From the NCBI RefSeq assembly GCF_000189415.1, contig NC_015144.1, positions 1,183,501-1,247,500 on the forward strand: a stretch of 64,000 nucleotides of DNA. Direction: 5' to 3'. This document shows, piece after piece, positions 34,343 through 41,909 of this stretch. The position numbers and the translations under genes were made by a program. The DNA is from Weeksella virosa DSM 16922. GTDB lineage: Bacteria > Bacteroidota > Bacteroidia > Flavobacteriales > Weeksellaceae. The notes below the pieces were generated by a model. That model was not told the origin of the DNA and ran no database searches. It saw only the letters and a program-made list of their open reading frames with translations. The first letter of the stretch is position 1; each line of letters starts with the position of its first letter.

Positions 34343-35914
34343 TTAATTTGACTCGTTGTAAAGGGTGTTTTTGTTGAGGTCTAAGAAGTTGAATTGCAAA
34401 TACTTATAGGCGTCTCTTGGGACGATTTTTATCCATTTTTTGTATCTCATAAACCATTTCATTTGTATGCTTGGAATTCCTTGTTTTAGATAAGCAGCTA
34501 CAAATGGGTGTACATGTAACGACATCTTGCTTAGATCTTTGTCTTTTCGGTCAACGATGCCTTGAAGAGTTTGATTGATTCTATCGATCAATACAATAGG
34601 CGCTTCAATTTCGTCATCGTGATTGGGGTTTTCTTCGGTTGTGGTATAATTCAGTTCAGGACGCACCCTTTGTCGAGTTATCTGAATTAAACCAAATCTA
34701 CTTGGGGGTAGAATTTTGTGTTTGGCTTTGTCTTTTTGCATTTCTGAACGTAAATGTTCAAAAAGTTGTTTCTTATGTTCGGCAGAAGTCATGTCAATAA
34801 AGTCGATAACAACAATACCTCCCATATCTCTTAGTTTCAGTTGTCTAGCAATTTCGGTTGCTGCAACTTTGTTCACAGTGAAAGCAGAGTCTTCTTGGTT
34901 TCTAGAGTTTCTGGAGATGTTACCAGAGTTCACATCAATAACATGTAAAGCTTCAGTATGTTCGATAACCAGATAAGCTCCTTTCGATTGTGGGATGGTT
35001 ACCGTTCTGCCAAAAGCTAGCTTTATTTGCCGCTCGATGTTATACTTCTCGAATATAGGAACGATAGGATCTTCGTATAGTTTTACGATTTTTATTTTAT
35101 CGGGCGCAATATATTTTAGGTAATCGCGCATATCGTTGTACAAAGATTCATCATCCACCGAAATCTTGATGAAATCATCATTGAAATTATCTCGAAGAAT
35201 AGAAGATGCACGATCCATCTCATCTAGAATCAGTGCAGGAGCAGTGTTCTTTACCAAGTTTCGATGGACTACTTTCCACTTATTGAGTAAATAATTCAAG
35301 TCATCTTGCAACTCTTCTGTGTTTTTTTCTTCGGCAACTGTTCGGATAATTACACCAAATCCTTCTGGCTTTATCGCTTCTAAAATCCCTAGCAAACGTT
35401 CGCGCTCTTCTTTGTTTTTTATTTTCTGTGAAATAGAAACTCTATTAGAGAACGGAACTAAAACTATATAACGACCAGCAATAGAAATTTCTGAAGTAAT
35501 TCTAGGACCTTTGGTGTGTATCGGCTCTTTGGTAATTTGAACCATTACCGAATCTCCGGGCTGAAAAACATCTGCAATAGAGCCGTCTTTGTTGATATCT
35601 TTCTCAGTCTTGAAGTGCTTCAACCAATGTGTTTGGTGCTTGTTCTTCATCGACAAATGAGAAAACTTGAAAGACGAACGAATTTGTGGTCCCAAATCAT
35701 GGTAATGTAAAAAGGCATCTTTAGAATACCCAATATCTACAAAACATGCGTTGAGACTTGGTGCCAATTTTTTGATTTTCCCCAAGTAAATATCACCAAC
35801 AGCAAAACCTTGATTGCTGGAATCCTGATGAAGCTCCATTAATCGACCATCTTCTAAGACAGCAATGCGCACATCTTGACCCTCTGTTGATATTACTAAT
35901 TCTTTATTCATCAA
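34343..35914 (-). CDS. rng: Ribonuclease G/E family endoribonuclease
   Basis: A 523-aa RNase E/G-family enzyme acting in mRNA decay and rRNA maturation. The S1 domain (about 38-145) begins GDIYLGKIKKLAPSLNACFVDIG and holds an insert of about 40 aa before its last strands. The catalytic RNase E/G domain has HVIDVNSGN (D327) and GGIVVIDFIDM (D371), the two Mg ligands. The zinc-link CPxC of E. coli RNase E/G is absent; the expected place carries TTTEENPNHDDEIEAP. The RNase E scaffold tail is missing. It is third in the minus-strand set HU, 30-aa basic protein, rng. The start may be 3 nt later (second Met). Confidence 0.92.
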   Translation of the reverse strand: MMNKELVISTEGQDVRIAVLEDGRLMELHQDSSNQGFAVGDIYLGKIKKLAPSLNACFVDIGYSKDAFLHYHDLGPQIRSSFKFSHLSMKNKHQTHWLKHFKTEKDINKDGSIADVFQPGDSVMVQITKEPIHTKGPRITSEISIAGRYIVLVPFSNRVSISQKIKNKEERERLLGILEAIKPEGFGVIIRTVAEEKNTEELQDDLNYLLNKWKVVHRNLVKNTAPALILDEMDRASSILRDNFNDDFIKISVDDESLYNDMRDYLKYIAPDKIKIVKLYEDPIVPIFEKYNIERQIKLAFGRTVTIPQSKGAYLVIEHTEALHVIDVNSGNISRNSRNQEDSAFTVNKVAATEIARQLKLRDMGGIVVIDFIDMTSAEHKKQLFEHLRSEMQKDKAKHKILPPSRFGLIQITRQRVRPELNYTTTEENPNHDDEIEAPIVLIDRINQTLQGIVDRKDKDLSKMSLHVHPFVAAYLKQGIPSIQMKWFMRYKKWIKIVPRDAYKYLQFNFLDLNKNTLYNESN

Positions 35915-36017
35915 AAAATAATGTTCTATTAATTAAACACAAAAGCACTTTCCTGTTTGGCTAACATGAAAAGTGCTAATCAAAAAGATTAAAAATATAT
36001 CACCTGTAATACATGGA

Positions 36018-36110
36018 TTATTTTTTCTTTTTGTGTCTGTTAAGACGACGACGTTTTTTTCTTTTATGAGTCGCTACCTTATGTCTTTTACGTTTTTTTC
36101 CGCTTGGCAT
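36018..36110 (-). CDS. 30-aa highly basic conserved protein, candidate ribosomal protein
   Basis: A complete small gene with sequence pattern MPSGKKRKRHK...THKRKK...NRHKKKK: 20 of 30 residues are Lys, Arg or His. Almost identical small proteins are conserved across Bacteroidota between HU and the RNase G gene. The extreme basicity suggests an RNA-binding ribosomal component; a phylum-specific ribosomal protein (bL38) has been described in the Flavobacterium johnsoniae ribosome and this could be it, but I cannot verify the match. It lies 30 nt after HU and about 100 nt before rng on the minus strand. Confidence 0.8.
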   Translation of the reverse strand: MPSGKKRKRHKVATHKRKKRRRLNRHKKKK

Positions 36111-36140
36111 ATTTCTAAAATTTATTTAATAATGTTATAA

Positions 36141-36434
36141 TTAATCTTCTACTTTTACTTTTGCTTTTACGCTTTCTACAAATGATTTGGCAGGTTTGAA
36201 GCCTGGGACATTGTGTGCAGGAATAATAATAGATGTTCCTTTGGTAATGTTACGCCCCGTTTTTTCTGCTCTTTTCTTGATTGTGAATGAACCAAAACCT
36301 CTCAGGTAAACATTTTCTCCGTTTTCTAATGATTTGATCACCTCGTCCATAAACGCCTCAATAACTCGCTGCGTATCTCCTTTCTCAAGACCTAATTTAC
36401 TTGAAATATTGTTTACTATATCTGCCTTTGTCAT
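36141..36434 (-). CDS. HU/IHF family DNA-binding protein
   Basis: A 97-aa nucleoid protein. It has the HU hallmarks: MTKADIVNNISSKLGLEKGD at the N-terminal helical part, GENVYLRGFGSFTIKKR in the beta-arm base, GRNITKGTSIIIPAHNVPGFKPAKSF with the DNA-intercalating proline and the signature motif, and a short Lys-rich end. HU bends DNA and compacts the chromosome. It is divergent from mutY, with the -7 box between them. The same neighbours occur in many Bacteroidota genomes. Confidence 0.94.
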   Translation of the reverse strand: MTKADIVNNISSKLGLEKGDTQRVIEAFMDEVIKSLENGENVYLRGFGSFTIKKRAEKTGRNITKGTSIIIPAHNVPGFKPAKSFVESVKAKVKVED

Positions 36435-36471
36435 AATTACTCTTTATTATTCTTAAATTTGAAAGCGGATG

Positions 36472-36479
36472 CAAATATA
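36472..36479 (-). promoter_or_regulatory. -7 promoter box of the HU gene
   Basis: Complement of CAAATATA gives TATATTTG, an exact TAnnTTTG match 38 nt upstream of the HU ATG. Confidence 0.5.
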
Positions 36480-36508
36480 AGCATTGTAAATTTTAAAAAA
36501 AAAGTTAT

Positions 36509-37555
36509 TTGGACAAAAAATTAAATGCCAACTTATTGATTTTGGCTTGGTTCGATCATAATAAACGTATTCTACCTTGGCGCAATACAAAAGATCCCTA
36601 TAAAATTTGGCTTTCAGAAATTATTCTACAACAAACTCGTGTACAACAAGGTATCGCCTATTACGAGAGATTTATATCTCATTTCCCGATACTCGAGATG
36701 TTGGCAAGAGCCGATGAAAATCAGGTGCTTAAGCTGTGGCAAGGATTAGGATATTATTCGAGAGCACGTAATTTGCATGCTACCGCAAAATATCTTTATC
36801 TTCATGAAGATAGTATTTTCCCAGATAATTCACAAGATCTGAAAAAACTAAAAGGCATTGGTGATTATACTGCATCGGCAATTGCTTCTATTTGTTATAA
36901 TGAAGTAACCCCTGCACTCGACGGGAATATGTATCGTGTTTTTGCTCGATATTTTGGTTTGTATGATGACATTTCTGAACCTGCAACTAAAAAGAAATTT
37001 TTTGCATTGGGGAAAGAGATCATCGATAGAGAACGTCCAGGCGATTTTAATCAAGCGGTAATGGATTTAGGTGCGATGATTTGTACTCCCCAAAATTATA
37101 AATGTGAAGCTTGTCCGTTGAACGAATCGTGTTTTGCTTTGCAGAAAAATGTCCAAAATAAATTGCCAGTCAAATTAAAAAAAATAACCATCAAAAATAG
37201 ATATTTACATTTTATATATATTCATCACCAACATCTTTTTTTGCTTATGCAACGTGATGATAAAGATGTTTGGGCAAAACTTTTTAGCTTACCAAAAGTT
37301 GAAAGCAGAAAAGCCGACGATGTGCCTATTTTTCATAGGGATTATGATGATAAATGTCGATTTTTGTATGAAGAAACTCATCTTTTATCGCATCAACGCT
37401 TACATATAAAATTTTGGGAATTAGAGGTGAATGAACAATCTTTGTCGGATCTGAAAGCTTTTTGGAAAGCCGAAATTGTATCCTACCAAGACCTCGAGCG
37501 ATATGCCTTGCCCAAACCTATTGAAAAGTTTATGGATTTAAGAATTTTCGATTAA
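36509..37555 (+). CDS. mutY: A/G-specific adenine glycosylase
   Basis: MutY removes adenine mispaired with 8-oxoguanine. The 348-aa protein has the HhH-GPD domain with SEIILQQTRV (E37, catalytic acid), the hairpin LKGIGDYTASAIAS and the catalytic D138 in PALDGNMYRV. The [4Fe-4S] ligands are C192, C199, C202 and C208 (Cx6Cx2Cx5C). The C-terminal NUDIX-like domain for 8-oxoG recognition runs from about 225. The start is TTG at 36509; no in-frame ATG precedes the conserved core. ssb follows after 28 nt. Confidence 0.95.
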   Translation: MDKKLNANLLILAWFDHNKRILPWRNTKDPYKIWLSEIILQQTRVQQGIAYYERFISHFPILEMLARADENQVLKLWQGLGYYSRARNLHATAKYLYLHEDSIFPDNSQDLKKLKGIGDYTASAIASICYNEVTPALDGNMYRVFARYFGLYDDISEPATKKKFFALGKEIIDRERPGDFNQAVMDLGAMICTPQNYKCEACPLNESCFALQKNVQNKLPVKLKKITIKNRYLHFIYIHHQHLFLLMQRDDKDVWAKLFSLPKVESRKADDVPIFHRDYDDKCRFLYEETHLLSHQRLHIKFWELEVNEQSLSDLKAFWKAEIVSYQDLERYALPKPIEKFMDLRIFD

Positions 37556-37583
37556 ATTTGTTTATAACCTTAAAGAGAATGTT

Positions 37584-38015
37584 ATGAATGGAACCACGAA
37601 TAAAGTAATCTTAATAGGAAATTTGGGTGACGACGTAAAGGTGCATTATTTTGATGACACCAATTGCATAGGCAGATTTCCGATTGCCACCACCGAAGCT
37701 TACACTTCGAGAGCTGGTGAACGAATCACAGAAACAGAGTGGCATAATATTGTAACCCGAAATAAGTTGGCAGAGTTGTGCGAAAAATACCTAAAAAAAG
37801 GAGATAAAGTTTTTGTCGAAGGAAGAATAAAAACTCGCAAATGGGATGATAATGGGCAAACACGCTACACTACAGAAATTGTGGCTAACTCGATTGAGTT
37901 CCTCACACCGAAAAGTGATCATGCACAAGGTACAGGAACTTTACCAAGAAGTAGTAGTTTAGATACGAAAAACGTACAAGAAATAGAGGATGAAAAGGAC
38001 GATTTACCTTTCTAG
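37584..38015 (+). CDS. ssb: Single-stranded DNA-binding protein
   Basis: A 143-aa SSB with an N-terminal OB fold (residues 5-107: NKVILIGNLGDDVKVHYF, then EWHNIVTRNKLAELCEKYLKKGDKVFVEGRI) and a short linker ending in the acidic tip KDDLPF, which recruits repair and replication enzymes. The linker is shorter than in E. coli. mutY precedes it by 28 nt and gldD follows by 24 nt, an arrangement conserved in Flavobacteriia, where gldE normally lies in the same cluster. Confidence 0.95.
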   Translation: MNGTTNKVILIGNLGDDVKVHYFDDTNCIGRFPIATTEAYTSRAGERITETEWHNIVTRNKLAELCEKYLKKGDKVFVEGRIKTRKWDDNGQTRYTTEIVANSIEFLTPKSDHAQGTGTLPRSSSLDTKNVQEIEDEKDDLPF

Positions 38016-38039
38016 CAAAATACGGTTTAATATAGTTGA

Positions 38040-38651
38040 ATGAAAAAGCAAAAAAAGTTAGCAAGTCTGCTAATGATTTCAATTGCAGGAGGGTTGGGAT
38101 TTTTTTTTAGCAGTTGCGAACAAAATGAACAAGCAAAACCCTTAGGACAAATCCGGTTAGAGTATCCCAAAGCAAGCTATAACGATTATCAGCAGGCAAG
38201 AGATTTTACATTTTCTTATTCTCGGTGGGCAAAGGTGATTTCGGACCCGAATAATCCATCGAGATTAACGATTCATTATCCGCGTATGAAGGCGAATATG
38301 TATCTCACTTATTTTCCGATAACTTCGAAGCCCGATTTAATCTCTAAGATAAAAGATAGTGAAAAATTTGTTCAAGAACAAACCGTAAAAGCGTCTTATA
38401 TTTCTCCACAAGAATTCCATTATCCAGAGCGTCGGGTATATGGTACCTTGTTTGAGTTGGGCGGAGAATCGGCAATTAACTACAAATTTCATGTGACCGA
38501 TAGCGTACGAAACTTCATTTCGGGCTCGGTTTACTTTTCGGCAAAACCAAATCCCGATTCACTAGCGCCTGCTATACAATATATACAATCGGATGTAAAA
38601 CGCTTCATTGAATCAGTCGAATGGAAAAATAATTCTTCAACTGAAGAATAA
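38040..38651 (+). CDS. gldD: Gliding motility lipoprotein GldD
   Basis: A 203-aa lipoprotein with a signal peptide and a lipobox FFSSC (C26). The mature chain has the GldD-type start GQIRLEYPKASYNDY and the block HYPERRVYGTLFELGGESA (about 122-140). GldD is required for gliding and for the function of the type IX secretion machinery in Flavobacterium johnsoniae, although its molecular role is unknown. It follows ssb by 24 nt, but the usual neighbour gldE is not between them or nearby. The protein is full length, so it is presumably functional. Confidence 0.9.
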   Translation: MKKQKKLASLLMISIAGGLGFFFSSCEQNEQAKPLGQIRLEYPKASYNDYQQARDFTFSYSRWAKVISDPNNPSRLTIHYPRMKANMYLTYFPITSKPDLISKIKDSEKFVQEQTVKASYISPQEFHYPERRVYGTLFELGGESAINYKFHVTDSVRNFISGSVYFSAKPNPDSLAPAIQYIQSDVKRFIESVEWKNNSSTEE

Positions 38652-38656
38652 ATCCG

Positions 38657-38664
38657 TAATTTTG
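38657..38664 (+). promoter_or_regulatory. -7 promoter box (TAATTTTG) of rseP
   Basis: Exact TAnnTTTG match 37 nt before the rseP ATG, just after the gldD stop. Confidence 0.45.
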
Positions 38665-38701
38665 TACCCTTTATAAAATAATAAATTTAGAAAAATAGAA
38701 T

Positions 38702-40018
38702 ATGATAATTCAGATAGCGCAGGTAATGCTTAGCTTAATGTTGTTGGTCATGTTACACGAATATGGTCATTATATTACGGCTAGAATTTTTGGTGTTCGT
38801 GTAGAGCGTTTTTTCGTTTTCTTTGATGTGAAGTTTGCCATCTGGAAAAAGAAAATTGGCGATACTCTCTACGGAATTGGGTGGTTGCCATTAGGAGGGT
38901 ATGTGAAATTGGCCGGTATGATAGACGAAAGTATGGATACCGAACAAATGAAGCAAGAACCACAGCCGTGGGAGTTTAGGACAAAACCTGCTTGGCAAAG
39001 ATTAATTATCATGCTCGGAGGTATAATTGTTAATATTTTATTGGCAATTCTTATTTTCTGGGTAATGTTAATGAAAAATGGAGAAACCTATATCGATGTG
39101 CAAAAAATGCAATATGGTTTAACGGTAGACTCTACCCAAGTAAAACTAGGTCTAAAAAAAGGTGATATACCAATTGGAGTAGACCATATAAAATACAATA
39201 GCTTGCAAGAAATTGCCAAAGAATCGATGTTGGGTGGGAAATCCTTAGAGGTTTTGCGTAACGGTGAAGAGGTTTCTCTACCGATTACAAAAGAATTTAG
39301 TAAGAAAATTTTAGAGTACAAAGGAAGCTTCTATACTCCAGACTTTCCTTTTATTATAGATAGTGTAGTAGCCAATTCGAATGCAGAAAATGCAGGAATT
39401 ATAAAAGGTGATCGAATAACAGGTATTGACGGAAGAACAATTCATACTTTTGCAGATTTTAACGATTGGATTAATAAATACAAAGGACAAAATGTAACGA
39501 TTTCTGTAATGAGAAATAGTAAAGAAATCGAGTTGATGGCAAAGGTAGACCAAAAAGGGAAACTGGGTATTCTAACAACTCCCGATAATACGTATCTAAA
39601 AGGATTGGTTAATCAGCAAGATCTAGGTGTTTTCGGAAGCTTGAAAGAAGGAGTGACAAGAACTTTCAGCTCTGTTTTTACTCAAATGCGTGGACTTAAA
39701 ACCGTTGCAACTACAGAAGGAGGCCGTAAGCAAGTTGCAGGACCAATCGGGATGGTTAAGCAGATGCCAACGACATGGAATTGGGATTTCTTCTGGAATT
39801 TTACTGCAGTAATTTCAGCATGGTTAGCTTTTATTAATCTATTGCCGATTCCTGCGTTAGATGGTGGTCATGCTGTTTTCGCATTGTATGAGATGATTTC
39901 TGGGAGAAAACCAAGTGATAAATTGTTGGAAAAAGCACAAATGGTCGGAGCAATAATTTTACTAGGTTTGATGGTCTTTATCTTAGGAAATGATATCTTT
40001 AATTTGTTTTCTAAATAA
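38702..40018 (+). CDS. rseP: RIP metalloprotease RseP (site-2 protease)
   Basis: A 438-aa intramembrane zinc protease that cleaves anti-sigma factors and remnant signal peptides. The zinc motif HEYGH (H19, H23) lies in the first transmembrane helix. The central region holds two PDZ domains (about 125-205 and 215-295), and the third zinc ligand lies in LLPIPALDGGHA near the C-terminal helix pair. There are four membrane segments, as expected. The anti-sigma substrate is unknown in this organism. It has its own promoter and a strong terminator. Confidence 0.94.
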   Translation: MIIQIAQVMLSLMLLVMLHEYGHYITARIFGVRVERFFVFFDVKFAIWKKKIGDTLYGIGWLPLGGYVKLAGMIDESMDTEQMKQEPQPWEFRTKPAWQRLIIMLGGIIVNILLAILIFWVMLMKNGETYIDVQKMQYGLTVDSTQVKLGLKKGDIPIGVDHIKYNSLQEIAKESMLGGKSLEVLRNGEEVSLPITKEFSKKILEYKGSFYTPDFPFIIDSVVANSNAENAGIIKGDRITGIDGRTIHTFADFNDWINKYKGQNVTISVMRNSKEIELMAKVDQKGKLGILTTPDNTYLKGLVNQQDLGVFGSLKEGVTRTFSSVFTQMRGLKTVATTEGGRKQVAGPIGMVKQMPTTWNWDFFWNFTAVISAWLAFINLLPIPALDGGHAVFALYEMISGRKPSDKLLEKAQMVGAIILLGLMVFILGNDIFNLFSK

Positions 40019-40035
40019 TAATCCAAATACTATAT

Positions 40036-40082
40036 AAAAAAAGGAGGGAGTTGTGACTATGTCACAACTCCCTCCTTTTTTA
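40036..40082. terminator. Strong bidirectional terminator after rseP
   Basis: Near-perfect stem of 19 bp, AAGGAGGGAGTTGTGAC paired with its complement (arms 40039-40057 and 40061-40079), 3-nt loop, A run and T6 on either side. Confidence 0.9.
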
Positions 40083-40105
40083 CTCACTTTATCCTGAGAA
40101 TAATT

Positions 40106-40354
40106 TTAGCGATCAATTGATCCCATAACACGTTGCATAAAAGTATTGGCTGCTTCGCGCTCATCCATGCCTTTGTTTAACATTTCTTTCATTTCTATGG
40201 CGCCGCAAATATTAGAAATAATCTCACCTATTGCTTCTTGTTCATCTTCTTTTACGGCTGGTGACTCTGCATAAGATTCTAGAACTACTAATGCAGCCTC
40301 TAAATCTTCTGTCGACACATTTTTTGCCAAATTCTTAAATACTGGTAACTTCAT
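40106..40354 (-). CDS. DUF6952-like small helical protein
   Basis: An 82-aa acidic helical protein (MKLPVFKNLAKNVSTEDLEAAL...ISNICGAIEMKEML...NTFMQRVMGSIDR). It has the form of the small proteins found behind peroxiredoxin/thioredoxin genes in Flavobacteriia (annotated DUF6952). Its ATG overlaps the end of the thioredoxin gene by 20 nt, so translation is coupled. The role is unknown; the constant location points to oxidative-stress defence. The DUF number is from memory of the family shape. Confidence 0.75.
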   Translation of the reverse strand: MKLPVFKNLAKNVSTEDLEAALVVLESYAESPAVKEDEQEAIGEIISNICGAIEMKEMLNKGMDEREAANTFMQRVMGSIDR

Positions 40355-40655
40355 TGTATAATTCTTTTATTGCTTCTATTTTCGATGCGGTTACTTGTCC
40401 TACCTTTTCACCTCCCTTAAAGATAGCGAAGGTTGGTAAGTTTGGAACATCCGCTAATTTTCTAGATTCTACAAATTTCTCTGCATCTACATAGATAAAT
40501 TTAGCGTCGGGTGTTTCGGCTGCCATACGTTTGAATTTTGGTTTTACCAAACGACAGTTTCCGCACCATCCTGCACCGTATTGCACCACAACTAAGTCGT
40601 TGTCAGCTATTTGTTGTGCTAAATTATCTTCTTGTAATTCAATTAATTCTGACAT
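40335..40655 (-). CDS. Thioredoxin-fold protein with WCGNC active site
   Basis: A 106-aa thioredoxin-fold protein. The redox motif is WCGNC (C31, C34) instead of WCGPC, with the conserved NLPTFAIF cis-proline loop (about 74-81). Asn in place of Pro should raise the redox potential relative to thioredoxin. The frame is open to 40706, but the extra N-terminal sequence lies inside the hairpin at 40690-40740, so the ATG at 40655 is chosen. It probably serves the peroxiredoxin upstream. The DUF6952-like gene overlaps its 3' end. Confidence 0.85.
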   Translation of the reverse strand: MSELIELQEDNLAQQIADNDLVVVQYGAGWCGNCRLVKPKFKRMAAETPDAKFIYVDAEKFVESRKLADVPNLPTFAIFKGGEKVGQVTASKIEAIKELYNEVTSI

Positions 40656-40689
40656 ATGTTTTGGGTTAATTTGTTTTTTTAAAGTTGAA

Positions 40690-40740
40690 AAAAGCCGTCT
40701 AAACAACTTCTGATATTACATTCTGTAGTTTAGACAGCTG
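40690..40740 (-). terminator. Hairpin between peroxiredoxin and thioredoxin genes (minus strand)
   Basis: Inverted repeat GTCTAAAC/GTTTAGAC (40697-40704 with 40728-40735, extendable to 12 bp with one mismatch). On the minus strand it is followed by GGCTTTTTTC, a terminator or attenuator form. Confidence 0.6.
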
Positions 40741-40778
40741 CTAGTTAAACTCTATTATATAAAGTGTAATGTAATTGA

Positions 40779-41405
40779 TTAGTTTTTAGATAAATAAGTT
40801 GCTACACCTTCTTTGGTTGCATTCATAGCTTCTTTACCTTCTTCCCAGTTTGCAGGACAAACTTCTCCGTATTTTTCTACGTGTAAGATAGCGTCTAATA
40901 AACGTACATACTCGTCGATATTACGACCTAATGGTAAATCGTTGATGGTTTCGTGACGTACAACTCCGTTTTTGTCGATGATAAAAGTACCACGGAAAGC
41001 AACTGGCAATCCTTCAAATTCTAAGGCATCTCTTTCTTCATTGTACACATAATCTCCTGCCAAAACACCGTAATCCATTGCGATAGTTTTTGCTAAATCA
41101 GCTACAACTGGATACGTAACCCCTTCTATTCCACCGTTGTCTTTTGCGGTTGTTAACCAAGCTAAATGCGTTTCTTCAGAGTCGCAAGATGCAGCGATAA
41201 CTACAGCATCTCTTTTTTCGAATTCTGCTAGTTTAGATTGAAATGCATGTAATTCTGTTGGGCAAACAAAAGTGAAATCTTTTGGATAGAAGAATAACAC
41301 GATATTTTTCTCACCAATTGGTAAGCTAAAATTTTCTACAATCTCATCTCCGTTGATAACTGCTGGTGCAACAAAATTTGGTGCTTTTTTTCCTACTAAT
41401 GACAT
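40779..41405 (-). CDS. 2-Cys peroxiredoxin (AhpC/Prx1 type)
   Basis: A 208-aa typical 2-Cys peroxiredoxin reducing hydrogen peroxide and organic peroxides. The peroxidatic cysteine is C48 in DFTFVCPTE, the Arg of the active site is in FRGTF (about 131-135), and the resolving cysteine is C183 in GEVCPANW. A -7 box lies upstream, and a 500-bp gap separates it from gap. The thioredoxin-like and DUF6952 genes follow beyond a hairpin, so the three likely form one system with reduced downstream expression. Confidence 0.93.
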   Translation of the reverse strand: MSLVGKKAPNFVAPAVINGDEIVENFSLPIGEKNIVLFFYPKDFTFVCPTELHAFQSKLAEFEKRDAVVIAASCDSEETHLAWLTTAKDNGGIEGVTYPVVADLAKTIAMDYGVLAGDYVYNEERDALEFEGLPVAFRGTFIIDKNGVVRHETINDLPLGRNIDEYVRLLDAILHVEKYGEVCPANWEEGKEAMNATKEGVATYLSKN

Positions 41406-41458
41406 ACTTTCTAATGTTTTTGTGATTAATACTATTCTTTATTTCATTTTATCTAAGG

Positions 41459-41466
41459 CAAATATA
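41459..41466 (-). promoter_or_regulatory. -7 promoter box of the peroxiredoxin gene
   Basis: Complement of CAAATATA gives TATATTTG, exact TAnnTTTG, 54 nt upstream of the ATG. Confidence 0.45.
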
Positions 41467-41862
41467 CGCTAGATTGGCTGTTTTTTCATAGATAAACAAT
41501 ATTAAAAATAGATAGCTTAATAAGTTTTCTTTATAGTTGAACTGTTTAACTTATACTGATAAAGGTATGAAATTCTTTGTTAAGGAAAGGTGAAATCTAT
41601 CAATATAGTGGATGGTATAAGAAAAAAAATAATTGATCAGTTGAGGGATTTCGGCAAATTTTGTTGAAAATAGATTTCATTGTGCAGAAAAAAAATAAAT
41701 GTATAATATTTCAACAATCTATCCAGGAAGAAGATATTTGTGGAGTAGTTAATATTATCTTATGGTAAAATATCTATTCTAGTAGTATTTCATCATTTTT
41801 CTAGGTAGGAGAAAGAACGATGATTTGTTTTTTCAAATTTCGTACAATACAGTATAAATCAT

Positions 41863-41870
41863 TATCTTTG
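41863..41870 (+). promoter_or_regulatory. -7 promoter box (TATCTTTG) of gap
   Basis: Exact TAnnTTTG match followed by CGCAAC, 39 nt before the gap ATG. Confidence 0.55.
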
Positions 41871-41909
41871 CGCAACTAGAACAAAACATAAAATAAAATA
41901 ATAAAGAAC

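Larger units (their letters stand above)
41406..41909. other. 504-bp intergenic region between prx and gap
   Basis: Divergent promoter region. It holds -7 boxes for prx (41459-41466) and gap (41863-41870). The middle (about 41470-41820) is AT-rich with no credible open frame on either strand. A perfect 10-bp inverted repeat TGAAATCTAT/ATAGATTTCA (41591-41600 with 41670-41679) and a weaker ATAAGTT/AACTTAT pair (41520-41526 with 41548-41554) are seen. No known RNA motif was recognised. Confidence 0.5.

Noticed and set aside
40656-40706. 17-residue N-terminal extension of the thioredoxin-like protein
   Set aside because: It falls into the hairpin that separates the gene from prx, and thioredoxin-fold proteins start near the chosen ATG.
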